From Mastigias papua (Eukaryota > Cnidaria > Scyphozoa > Rhizostomeae > Mastigiidae): a stretch of DNA of 64,000 nt. The notes under the pieces were generated by a model, which had not been told where the DNA came from, made no database searches, and saw only the letters and a program-made list of their open reading frames with translations. The DNA lies in NCBI GenBank assembly GCA_964019165.1, contig OZ025276.1, positions 10,650,005-10,714,004 of the forward strand. Direction: 5' to 3'. Below, one piece after another: positions 26,041 through 36,100 of this stretch. The translations under genes were made by a program, and so were the position numbers. The stretch's first letter is position 1. Every line of letters begins with the position of its first letter.

Positions 26041-29000
26041 TTTGTGATGCATGCGTGTGTGTATTTTGTGATGCATGCCTTTTACCTGCGTATATTAGGA
26101 TAGAAATCTACCTGAGTTGAAATGCAAGAATTCGTCTTGTTGAGAAAGCGAGTTGAACTCACCCCGAGCTGCCCCTTATGATGGAAAGGCCCCCTTAGTA
26201 CTGAGTTCCTATTATGGATTTTTTATTGAACTTATACCCATCACCTTTCTGTATGTATATTAAATGGTTTTCTTCAATTATATGCGACTTCGATTTCAGG
26301 GAAATTTTGGATTCGTTGATATGCTTCTTAAAAGTGGATCTCACATCAATGCTCAACAACATAACGAGGAGACTGCTTTGATTTTGGTAAGGTCCTGAAC
26401 TCATAACTTGGCCTCATTTATTATTTTTCATTTTAGCTGTTCTAGAGGTGCTGCCTGTTAGCCAAAGAGTGTGCATCGTATGCTAAATCTTTGCGAACGT
26501 TTTAGGAGCAACATTTTACAGCAGTTTGTCTGAAAATTATGTTCCTACTCACTTTCAGACCAAAATCCACGAGGAGTGTCAAGCAAACCTCCACTCAGCT
26601 CCTTCTATTTTACTTATTTTGTTTTTATTTTAAAACCCCTCTCTGAGTTTTGATCTATAGTCTTGGCATATATTGTACCTATTACAGACTAAGAATTTTT
26701 TTATTAATTTGCGAAATTTGCTGGTATTTTTCTGTTGCCTCATAGGCCTGTCGCAAAGGTGACGAGGATATTGTCAATCTGTTGCTCTGCTACGGGGTTG
26801 ATGCAAAATTGACGCCAAAATCAAACCCTAAAGACGTCCACGAATACGCTCCTGAGTACCAACTTCAAGTCATAAGAAATCTCGTCGATCTTTACAATGC
26901 GAAGTTGGCGAATATTGCGGATGAAGTTTTACAACGTTGTCTACTTGGGACGGAGACTTTCATCGACAAACCTCAGTTGTGTCGTTGCATCACACCTGGA
27001 GAGAGAATGATTAACGAATTTTACTTTAACTGTCAACGAAATGCAGCTGAGAAAGGTCTGTGAAATTCTGCCAGATCATTCATTACAGATTATGAAGTAA
27101 CTTGGTTTTTATTCGACTTTATTAAGGTAAATAAATACATAAGCTAGTTCTCACGGGCGCATGAATACTTTCAATTATTCCAAAATTAGTTAATATTTAT
27201 CATATTACTTAGCAAATAAGGCCCAATCGCTCTGTCTAATATTTCAGTGAGGTATTTGCGTCTTGCACTTGAAGATGCAGTTTCTATTGCGTGTTGTAAG
27301 TTGTTCACAGTGTTTCATTGCGTACCGAGCACTACCACAAAATAGAAAAACTTCAAGAGGTAAAAAATTGGTAGAATTTAATTAAAGAGTTTATGTACTG
27401 ACGATGTGTAGTTAACTACGTATGTCCACATTTTCGCAAAGTAATTTTTCAAAGTCAATAGCATTATGTATGTGGTATGCAGTACACGCTTCTTTTACTA
27501 TATGGAACCTAGCTCAAGGCCTAGTTCCAAAAGCTCCTTATTTTTGAACCTCGAATGATCAAATTGTAGTTCTAAAAGTTCCGTAATTTCCACTACACAA
27601 TTGGTGCAATAAAAATGGTACAGGCACAAGTAAAACAGTGAAATCCTGAATTTTGCATTTGGTTTTGGCTAAAACTCAAGACCAACAGCGCATAGAAACC
27701 CAATGAAACACTTGACGCAAAAGCACAGCAAACATTCTATTCGGGTTTCGGCTGCAAATGAATGGGACAGGCTTTCTACTTCTTGATTGATTAATTTTAT
27801 AACAATGTTTCAAAATTGAAATGTCCCTTAGGGAATTTTCCTTTAGTAGTACAAGTTCTTTAAATATTTCGGCATTCTACATGTCGGTTCCTTATAAAAA
27901 AGGCGTGTGTAAAGTATTAACTGAAAAAGCCCCTGCTTGAAAGCACAAATAAAAGCTAATTTACACGTATTGTCTGTGAAGCACCCAGCTTAAGACCTAG
28001 TTGTTTGTCTTTTTTTACCTTTCTCGACCACATTGCAGTTCTAACGGGGCCTCGATAGCTCTGTAATTTTAACTGCAAGTGTAGAGCCCTGGAACTGGTT
28101 CGAAGCAAGAAAGCACCAAAAGTGTAAAGTGGTAAATCAGGATCGTAAAGTCTCAACAGAAGCCCCCTTTACAAACCACTTACTCCATGGATAGTACACA
28201 CAGACTTCATGCAAATTTGTCTGCAGTTGGTGGAACCAGCTTCCTAGTTCTGGATTTTTTGCAATGAAGAAATGTTCAAACCTGAGAAGTTCCTCAGTTA
28301 TTTTCTTAGTTATGGTACAGCATAGCCGCCAAATGTTTGAAGCCCCCGATCAGGTCTGTTTTCTTCCAACCTAACTGACCAATCAGCACGCAAAATGAGC
28401 TTAAATATAGCTGTGGAACACGTGTGTGGTAAGAATCCTACATGATGATTGGTCACTTAGGTTGGGAGATAATAGATCTGATTAGACTGTTAAACATTTG
28501 GCGGCTATGTTTTATGGGACAAGTTCCTTAAATTTTATGACCTTCTACATGTAGGTTCCTTATAGAGGTAACTTGTCTTCGTTTTAAGATCTATCGAGAA
28601 TAGGATCCAAGAGTTTTATTATCAATCTTCTTCTAGGCGTAACAATACTGCTACTTTGTGCCCCAATAAAGTTTGCGCCCTCCGGAGATATTGCACTACA
28701 TTTGGAACGCAAGATAGATAACGGCATTGATGTTGTGATACTTAACAAAGAGTACCAAATACCAGTTGTTCAGGTAAGCCCATTTTGAAACCTCCAGTGA
28801 TTGTATGGAACTCTATAAAAAATAATGAGCAACATTGTATAGTAAACTCACCATGGGCTTCCGCAATGCATATTTTCACATATCCCATCTGCTTCATGTC
28901 CGTAATATATTTGAAACCTTTAGTGGTTACGGTAAATTATTGCTATGCTACTAAATGAGTATCTCTTTACTTCTTCGTTATTGGCAAACCCATTTATCCT

Positions 29001-29411
29001 CTTCTAATCTCTTTTCTATCACACTTGCCACAGATAGCCAAGCAGTGATTGCTAGCTGCTATAGTTGACTTGAATAACTTGGTATACCATTTGAAAACTA
29101 GCGCTGTAACAACAGCAAGCAAGGGCCATGCAGCAAGGGCTGTTGTTAGTAGTGTCATTTACAGCAACGTAATACATTCCAAGTTCTTGTACTTTTTTTA
29201 TTTTTAGGGAAGCCATATTTTGTATTTCCTCTTTCCAAAAGTTGGACAGCTGAACACACTCTCAATACGGACGCACAAGTGCAACTATAAACTCCTTGTA
29301 GCTGTTTATTCTATTGAACAAAACGAGTCATGGGTGGATAACAGCCTTGACTCATTTTATAAAGAATTTGGTGCAGCTAATAATGTAAAGTTCACAAAAT
29401 ATCCAAAGTAA
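15807..29411 (+). CDS. MPHOSPH8: MPHOSPH8-like chromodomain/ankyrin-repeat protein, 10 exons, complete
   Basis: Exons: 15807-15875, 19334-19498, 19905-22454, 23080-23163, 24830-24920, 25548-25774, 26300-26386, 26746-27055, 28637-28773, 29208-29411. Phases agree throughout, giving 1307 codons. Residues 10-75 are a chromodomain split by intron 1 after Q23. The aromatic cage expected to bind methyl-lysine is Y12, W33 and Y36 (VYEVEKIV...VRWKGYGPDEDTWEP). Exon 3 encodes 850 charged, low-complexity residues. Residues about 987-1194 are ankyrin repeats (LIKFGADIEVRAENGKTALM, LLKSGSHINAQ, IVNLLLCYGVDAKL). The C-terminus resembles the MPP8 tail. In vertebrates MPP8 is the H3K9me3 reader of the HUSH silencing complex. 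At 1307 residues it is longer than the human protein (about 860) because of exon 3. The exon 3 donor (CGG|GTAGCT) is weak; reading through it would stop at 22502 and give a chromodomain-only form. Confidence 0.85.
16362..17325. mobile_element. MITE-like element with about 150-bp degenerate inverted arms, MPHOSPH8 intron 1
   Basis: 16362-16497 (gtgctaatg...acacctctca...ccaccccca...aggataaggatagaggttagca) aligns with the reverse complement of 17166-17325 (gggactaatt...acacctctcagc...ctacccccac...gaggataagggttagca). The interior of about 670 bp lacks a transposase. I could not fix a target duplication, so the class is open. Confidence 0.6.
18250..18350. repeat. Decamer minisatellite (tgttgcagag)n
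   Basis: About ten imperfect copies of a 10-bp unit (tgttgcagag / tgttacacag) lie in MPHOSPH8 intron 1. Open frames crossing it on the plus strand are repeat artefacts. A smaller echo (gagtgttgtagagtgttgctgag) is near 18738. Confidence 0.8.
18956..19190 (-). mobile_element. LINE 3' tail fragment in MPHOSPH8 intron 1
   Basis: The minus-strand translation reads KEGRLRWLGHVMRREPENRA, then GKRSRGRQKLRWRDVIVRDM and a WRKV motif. This is the very characteristic C-terminal tail of many non-LTR retrotransposon polymerases (RLRWxGHVxRR...GRPxxRWxD). Only this tail remains, about 145 bp upstream of exon 2, so it is a dead 5'-truncated copy. Confidence 0.8.
23690..24270 (-). mobile_element. Retroelement 3' tail (copy 2), in MPHOSPH8 intron 4
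   Basis: Same family as 2395-2790 and same orientation. The minus strand reads DNYAALLRNLQMLYHG-like sequence from 24268, then a decayed VVGTLCHVP...LQTIQASGTVKIVKTF with an in-frame stop. It keeps more of the upstream coding region (ADVNITKKNEKLDNYAALLR) than copy 1, a block that commonly precedes the VGALG motif in such elements. Inactive. Confidence 0.7.
24528..24565 (+). repeat. (GGGGA)n tract, G-quadruplex-prone
   Basis: About seven tandem GGGGA units on the plus (sense) strand of MPHOSPH8 intron 4, ending 265 bp before exon 5. Four or more runs of G allow a quadruplex in the nascent RNA; function is not shown. Confidence 0.75.
25810..26062 (+). repeat. Large (GT)n microsatellite with internal duplication, MPHOSPH8 intron 6
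   Basis: TG-rich alternating tract starting 35 bp after the exon 6 donor. A segment with tgtgcgcgcgtgcctgcgtg followed by cttgcgtg occurs twice, about 80 bp apart, separated by pure (GT)n. The tcttagccagtat sequence before it and the two ttttgtgatgcatgc copies after it are non-repeat or short-repeat flank. Alternating purine-pyrimidine of this length favours Z-DNA and slippage. Confidence 0.9.
27545..27905 (+). repeat. Dispersed repeat family R1, copy 2 (uninterrupted)
   Basis: Collinear with 8815-9425 but lacking the 251-bp MITE, so it shows the empty site. It lies in MPHOSPH8 intron 8. Confidence 0.7.
28320..28511. mobile_element. 192-bp element with about 65-bp inverted repeats and 9-10-bp target duplication, Mutator-like
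   Basis: The left arm starts CATAGCCGCCAAATGTTT and runs to AACCTAACTGACCAATCA; the right arm is its reverse complement with a handful of changes. It is flanked by ttatggtaca (28310-28319) and ttatgggaca (28512-28521), 9 of 10 matching. It splits a third copy of repeat R1 (28280-28319 + 28512-28570). Long inverted repeats with a 9-10-bp duplication fit Mutator-like (MULE) MITEs. Confidence 0.75.
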
Positions 29412-30407
29412 AAAGTATTCAATCTAATAGCTTGTAAAATATATATATATATTATTTTTAAAAATATATTTGTACAAAATACTGCTGCAATATGAGAAGG
29501 AGAAACTATGAAATCTTTCAGTTACTTGTCATTATTATCCTCTGTGTAGTTGTCTCTACTATGTTGAATTCAGGTCTGAGATGTATCATAGCTTCATCAC
29601 ATTTAAAGTTTAATACAACACTCATATGGGGATAGTTTTCTTTCAGAGGCCTTGCTATAAAACTATGACCTATCTTTTCTCTTTATGACAATGTATTTCA
29701 CATGGAGCTACAAGCAGTCAAAAAGTAGATCCAATGAAGGCACAATGTCTTTGAGATGTTTCATAAGCAGATGATCTGAGAGAACACAGTAGAGTGTTAA
29801 GATAGGGTGTTTTCAAATAGCTGTAAAGTCCCATATTTCACTGTACATAAGATGCACAATTTTCAAACTGTTACTTCCTTTGTTTCAGTGTGCCTCTTAT
29901 ATATGGTAAAATAGATTGTCCTACCCATTCATCTGTAGGGAAAGCCCTATTCTACAGAGAAAGATGACAATTAAACATGACATGGTCTTCTAATTGAAAT
30001 ATCTGAACTGTTATAGGATGTTTGGTAGGGACTCAAAGTTCTTCTGATTTGACAGAAAAATACTTGAAAGAGACTTATTTGCTACTAATTGGGAAGTCAT
30101 AGTCGTATTCTCCTCCAATATTGACATCTCTGAACAATATTTTAAAGAATGCTTTGGCACATGGCAACCAAGAAGCTGTGAGAAAATCAAAGAACAACCC
30201 ACAATCAAAGCATGCTAATTGATAGAAACCTGCAATGTTTCCTGATCTAGAAGAGCTTGCAAAAATGGGCCTACAAAAAGCCAATCTCTATATTGGTATT
30301 AGAACAGTTTTGTCTGTCCGCAAGAAGAGCTACAGTAATATGCCCCAGAGCAATCAATAGTAAAATTCCAACATGGAATCTGATCATTACTAGCTCTATG
30401 CCAGAAC
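29412..30407. other. Convergent intergenic gap between MPHOSPH8-like and MSTO1
   Basis: About 1 kb holding the 3' UTRs of two tail-to-tail genes. An (AT)n run lies near 29444-29470. No canonical AATAAA was found close to either stop codon. No further coding sequence is supported. Confidence 0.6.
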
Positions 30408-32919
30408 TTAAAGAAGCTCTATTGCCCTTTTCTCATCATATAAATGTGCCAAATTGACAAGGTGCTCAATACTTTCACTAATTTCATCTTGTTCCATTCC
30501 AAAATACTCTGTCGGTGTGTATACTGAGCTGTTTACTCTTCTAGCTGATTTGATTACATCATGGAATAAATCAAATATGTTAGCTGTTGTTGATAAACTT
30601 GACAACACAGGTGCAATACCCAAATTGCTATTCCACTTTCCTGATGTATGTAAAAATCTAATCCCTCTCTGTGTTGATTTTGAAAATCTCTGACATGTAT
30701 GGAAAGTCTGGAGTGGTTCTTCAAAAAAGGTTGTTACTGTTTTATATGATTTGTATGTATCAAATACATACTTTTCAAATATGGCTTTGTTTGAGACATT
30801 CTTGTGTAGTCTCTTGTCTGCAACAAAGTGGTTATATTCAGATGGAATTCCTCGAAGTACCATCTGATGGGAGAACAAAGTTGGCAAAACACCACTAACA
30901 GATGGAGTCAAAGATGTCATTACTCCATTGTCATATATATTTGACTTCAGAACATCCTCACTGGAAGTTGAGGTGACATTCAATGGCAATGATATATTAG
31001 CTGATGCAACACTATGGCCAGATACTGTCATGCCATTGCAAAAGTCAGTCAGTGATGAATTTCCCACACGATATTGTAAAGACATGGTATCGAGATATGA
31101 TGCAATAATTGCACTTGTGTGGTACCAAGATTCTGGCTGAAAAGAAGAAAATTCAAAATGAAATTTTCCACAAATAGCAAGCTCTCAATTAATTTATCCA
31201 CTTTAGATGCCTAGTATTGAAAACAGCAAGTTGTGAAAAACAAATTGTGAAAAATGGAAACCACAAGGAGTTGTATACAGACATGAAAATCCCTACTAGC
31301 CAAGTCATCCCTCCCCCCCTAGCAATTCTTTGCATAGTACCATGTGTTGTATAAGTGAAAAGAGATATGCTAGGATACTAGCATAAGCATATTAGTCCAT
31401 AAATCATTCTCAAAAGTGAAAATTCTGAAACAAACATATGATGAAAAAAATGAATACCTTGTAAGAAAGATGCATGAAATTTCTGTTTGATTTTTCTTTT
31501 CCATAAAAGGCTTCTTGCAAAGACAAAGGTATGAATAACTGGTTATTCTGAGTAATAGAACTTATGGCAAGGGCAGAATTCATAATCTCAATATTTTCAT
31601 TAATATATTTGTTTGGTATACCAGGCCAGCATCCATAAACAGCAAATGTTTTTGGGCCATAACAGTCTTGAAGATTCTCAAGGACTCTTACTGCCAAACC
31701 ACTGAAGCCATCTTCAAGATCTGTCAGAATCTGAGAAAAGAAGAGAGGACATTTCTTGAAGCATTGGCTCTTAAATTCTTCATTATTGATGGCCCAGCAA
31801 GATTTTATTTCTACAATTTAGCATCAAAACTTCCCATCAAATGCAGAAAATTGAACCATGACAGTGTTTCATTTCATATATTAAGCTAAGGTAAAAGCAG
31901 AGTCAACACTAGATAGTAAGATCAAGGTTAATATGTCTTATGAAAATGTGCCATGATAAAAGTCCCAAATCCCAGATTGCTTACATACCCCCCTCTATTA
32001 AGCACCTGATAGCGCCAACTTATGAAAAGATAGCCACCAATACATTCACTATTATTGGTTGTCTGATGTCATTTTTTAGTATTTCAAGCAAAAATGCATT
32101 TTGATTTTAGATTATTGGAAGGCAACATCACCCATACTCCCTTTAACTTTGTGCCTGATCTAAATGCCTGCTATGAATAAAACATCATTCTTTACGTACC
32201 TGGAAACCCTGCAGTTGGTCACACTCTTCAGCAAAGAAATGCATTGCATCTTCCCATGAATCCCAAAACTTCTGATTTGCGGTTGTTGCATGACCTTGTC
32301 CAAAAAAGCTGAATGAGCATGAATCAGAACTGTGCCAATAATCATCTAAAAGAAGGACTGAATTTCGATTATATTCATTCCCAAGGAAATCCGACCAAAC
32401 ATCAAACGTATCGTGTAGGCTCAAATATTTAGGTTCGTGGAGGTGGCTTGCATGCAGTGGATCATTTTCTATCACTTCAAATTTCTTCCCATCACTAGAG
32501 TCACTAGTATCAAATATTTCATATTTTTCTGTTGATTCAGTCTGGTGGATTGACAAATCATTTGGGGCAAACTTTTCAATGTCCATTTTATTGTCAATAA
32601 TGTCTTGCTGTAAATTCCCGCTTCTTTCTTCTCCAGAACGTTTCTGAAAGGTACCATCCACTTTTAACGAGCTCAAACACCCTTTGAGGTCGATGCAAAG
32701 CAGTCTTGGTGTATATGTGATCTTTCCTGTCCCATAATCTAAATCTTCACGCAAAAAAAGTCCATCGTGTACTTCTCGTTCTGTCGTGTCCTTACTACAT
32801 CCTTGGGCTCTTTTTGATGACTGTTGTATATTCCACCAATGTGTTCCAACAAAATTGGAATAGTGGCCAACTTGTAACGTTATTACCCCACTGGTGCTAC
32901 TGAGTGGAGATTCTCCCAT
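30408..32919 (-). CDS. MSTO1: Misato (MSTO1/DML1 family), complete, 3 exons
   Basis: Exons 32919-32200, 31730-31458 and 31136-30408, all phase 0, give 573 residues; human MSTO1 is about 570. The N-terminus VITLQVGHYSNFVGTHWWN is the defining Misato motif. The long first exon ends FFAEECDQLQGFQ, exon 2 begins ILTDLEDGFSGLAVRVLENL with VYGCWPGIP, and exon 3 begins PESWYHTSAIIASYLDT; all are family hallmarks. Misato is a tubulin/myosin-related protein, cytosolic or on the mitochondrial outer membrane, needed for mitochondrial distribution and fusion. All three donors/acceptors are canonical GT..AG. It shares a 211-bp head-to-head promoter with the zinc finger/CAP-Gly gene. Confidence 0.95.
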
Positions 32920-33130
32920 TGCTTGCGTACATCTGATTTACACTCACAAGCAAAGGAATTGTTTCTTTCTCTACCTATCCGCCATTACTCCATGTGAGAC
33001 GTCATTAAGGTGGTAGTGATGATATTATCAGAAATGTAAATATACCTTGGTTCCCTATACTTCACTTTGCGTCGCAGTATCTAATGGTAGACGTTAACAA
33101 CAAAGCCTTTCGCTTTAAAACGAAGCAACA
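32920..33130. promoter_or_regulatory. Compact bidirectional promoter (MSTO1 / CAP-Gly gene)
   Basis: Only 211 bp separate the two start codons. It contains CCGCCATT at 32979-32986, a YY1-type core read on the minus strand as AATGGCGG, and ACGTCATT near 32999, a CRE-like half site. No TATA box was found on either side, as expected for a housekeeping promoter. Confidence 0.55.
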
Positions 33131-36100
33131 ATGCGATGTCCGATGTGCAGTGCAAGAGTCAGGGATCAAGATGCACTCCAGATACATTTAGTTGACAGCT
33201 GTACGGCGATCACAGAAAATGATGGCAGTGGAATCCATGATGTTTCAGGTAGGCGGTGTCAGTTTCACTTGGCGCCTTGTTGTTCAAACTCATAAAAAAA
33301 CAATTAGCAAAGTGTGAGTCGTTATGTTTGTTTCTTGATTATGACCCCTGATAGCCTTTTATAGCTGAAGTCTTCATTGTATGAAGGTTCTTTTGTCATC
33401 ACCCTACTTTTAGTTGAAATCGTAGAGTACTTGAAAGTTCTGGTTCTAGAGATCTCATCAATCATCTTTATCACATTCGGTTTAACGTCCGTTGTACATG
33501 CTACTATACGCTGACATGACCTTTGTTGGAAGGACTTAGAACTGACTTCCAAGCCAGGCTATTTCTGGCCGGTCCATTCCGCTGCACTTTTTTTGTACCC
33601 AATTCTCGCAAGTACTCCAAAGACGTGAGTTACTGATAAAGATCTGCTGGTTAAACTATGGTAGGCCAGTATTGTCAAATATAGTGGTAATATACCTCCA
33701 TCTCGATTCCATAAGAAAACCAATATAGATATTATAGCACAAGAGCCTTTCACAGAAATTTCTGAGGTAGTATTTTGCAATCTCATCTGTATTCCTTATC
33801 ATGTGTGTAGTGCAAAAAAATCTATGTACATAGTTACTTGTTGACTAGTTCTATGCTGATTTGGAATATCTTTTTATTCTTTTTTGTCAACAGATAGAAA
33901 AAGCATTATGGAGGATGACCAGACATCAGAGTTGGTAGAGGTTGTTTTCAGGTGGCAGGAAACAAAAGATACAATAGAGGAATCAATCTATCTCATCAGT
34001 TCTCTAGTGAGTTAGTGGGTGGCATACATTTGTCAAACTTGCAACTATTAATTAGACTTATGGGTGGTATGAATGAAAGAGAGCTAAGCAAATATATGCT
34101 TTCATGTATGAATGAGTAAGCAACAGCAGAAGGGAATGTAAGGGAGAATAAATAAATATAAGAATTCTAATGTTACTAAATATAGTAGAAATTTTCAACG
34201 TCTTTATAGTATTACAACAAGGATATCTAAATCAGTGATGTAAAAGATTGTAAAATAAAAACAATTATATAATTGTAGATAGTTTTAATGATAGCAATTA
34301 TGACAACAAAAATATTCAAAGGAGGTAACCTTGAGCAATTAATTAGGGCTAAGTTATGCTTATGCTGGGGCCCATTGAAGCATAAAAGTAATTTATTCTA
34401 AATATATCCTATTTAATCAGCATTTTGATAATCTCAGTTTTTGAATTAAATGCTCTATTGAAATATGTTTGCAGGCTGGACAACTTAAGCTAGACCGAAC
34501 CAAACCATTTGACGTGTTTGAATCAGCTAGAGTTATTGTCCCTTGTGGCATACATGTTTGTCAGCTTGTTGTAGAGGAAGAGTGCTATCCAGTCATTGAT
34601 ATTGATATTGATGATTCAACTGAGATTGCAAGCATCATTTTACAAGAGGGTAGGTGTGCATATTTTATACATTTTATGCTACTTTTGTGTGCAATGAATT
34701 GACCTAGCATTCAGGGGAAACTTTCATGTTCCTGCCATTCAAATCTTAGTAGCAATTGTCATTATAGTTTGGCCGAGACGATTTACTTCTTAACATGGGG
34801 GCATCAAGCAGACTGGATATCCTGATATATGGCACTGGTATATTGTATATACAGTAGAATCTGGTTATGTTGGACTCTAAAGGGAGATTGAAAATTGGTC
34901 CAAGTTAATGAATGTCCGAGTTAACCAAGCCTCTGAATAAGTTAGAGTGAATCCAAAGGGAATGAGAAATCAGTCCGACTTATCCAGGGTAAGACTTAAC
35001 AGGATTTGACTTTAGAGTGAAACAGAAGTTGCCAAAATGTTTTAAATATCATTACTCTTGTGTGAATAACTCTTCATTGTTACCTCAGTTATCATACTGT
35101 TCTTCAGTTATGGCTTTTCAATGTTCAAAGTTATAGTTTTTTATTCGATTTTACTTTTGTGTGTAATTTTTAATTGATTCATTTCAGATCATGGAGTTAG
35201 AATTAAACCTACAGCTCCAAGAGCACAGTTAAGCACCATTCCAGTTGAGCAGAGTCGTTTTGTGCAGCCTGATAGACAATATAGAGAATTTATTGGCACA
35301 GGAGCAATGCAGCAAGATGACATTAATATCAAATATGCAAGAAAAATATTGAATGATATCATGACAGATGGAAATGAAGCAGATGAAGTTTCTTCTGTTG
35401 GATCCCAGGATTCAAATTTTGATACTGCAAGGAGGACAAGAAGGAAAAAGCAGTTGGAGGATTTGAATAATAGACCAAAGAAAGATAATGTGACAACATT
35501 GGCAAGAAATGGACTTCACCAAGTACAAGTCCACACTGTAGCAAGCAAAAGGATTGTTGGAGAAAAGAATCATGTAGCTCAAACTGAAAGAGTCACAAAT
35601 GTGGACAGAAGAGATTCGCAAGGATCTATGAATAGTTATAGAAATGAGGGCAGAAAAGACTCAAAGGGATCTTTGTCAGATGGCAGGGGTGAGGCAGGCA
35701 ATGAACATGTTATTCAACCACCAAATGGTTTCCAATCTGAAAATGATCAGAAACAGAGAAATGAGACTAGAAGATCAAAGCATTTGGCAAAAATTGCTAT
35801 GTCAAAAGCTCATTTGGATACTCCTTCAGATCAAGGATCACAGGAAGAAAGTGAGCAACATTCTTTGGAAAGAAACAGGAATCCGAGGAAGGCTGATGTG
35901 CCACATGATGAAAGGCCATCTTGGGGATTTGATGGAGAGAAAGTTGAGGCAGAGGTTTGTTGCTATTAACATTGAATTTGTGCTAGCACACTGATTTGTG
36001 AAATTTTGCAGAATTTAACAGTTAAGTTATAAAATATTGCTTTCTGAGATGTTATATATCATAAAACTGATACATGATGTAGTTTAAGGAGGATACAACA

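Noticed and set aside
25786..26120. Several frames of repeated Val-Cys or His-Thr
   Set aside because: Translations of the (GT)n microsatellite, not genes.
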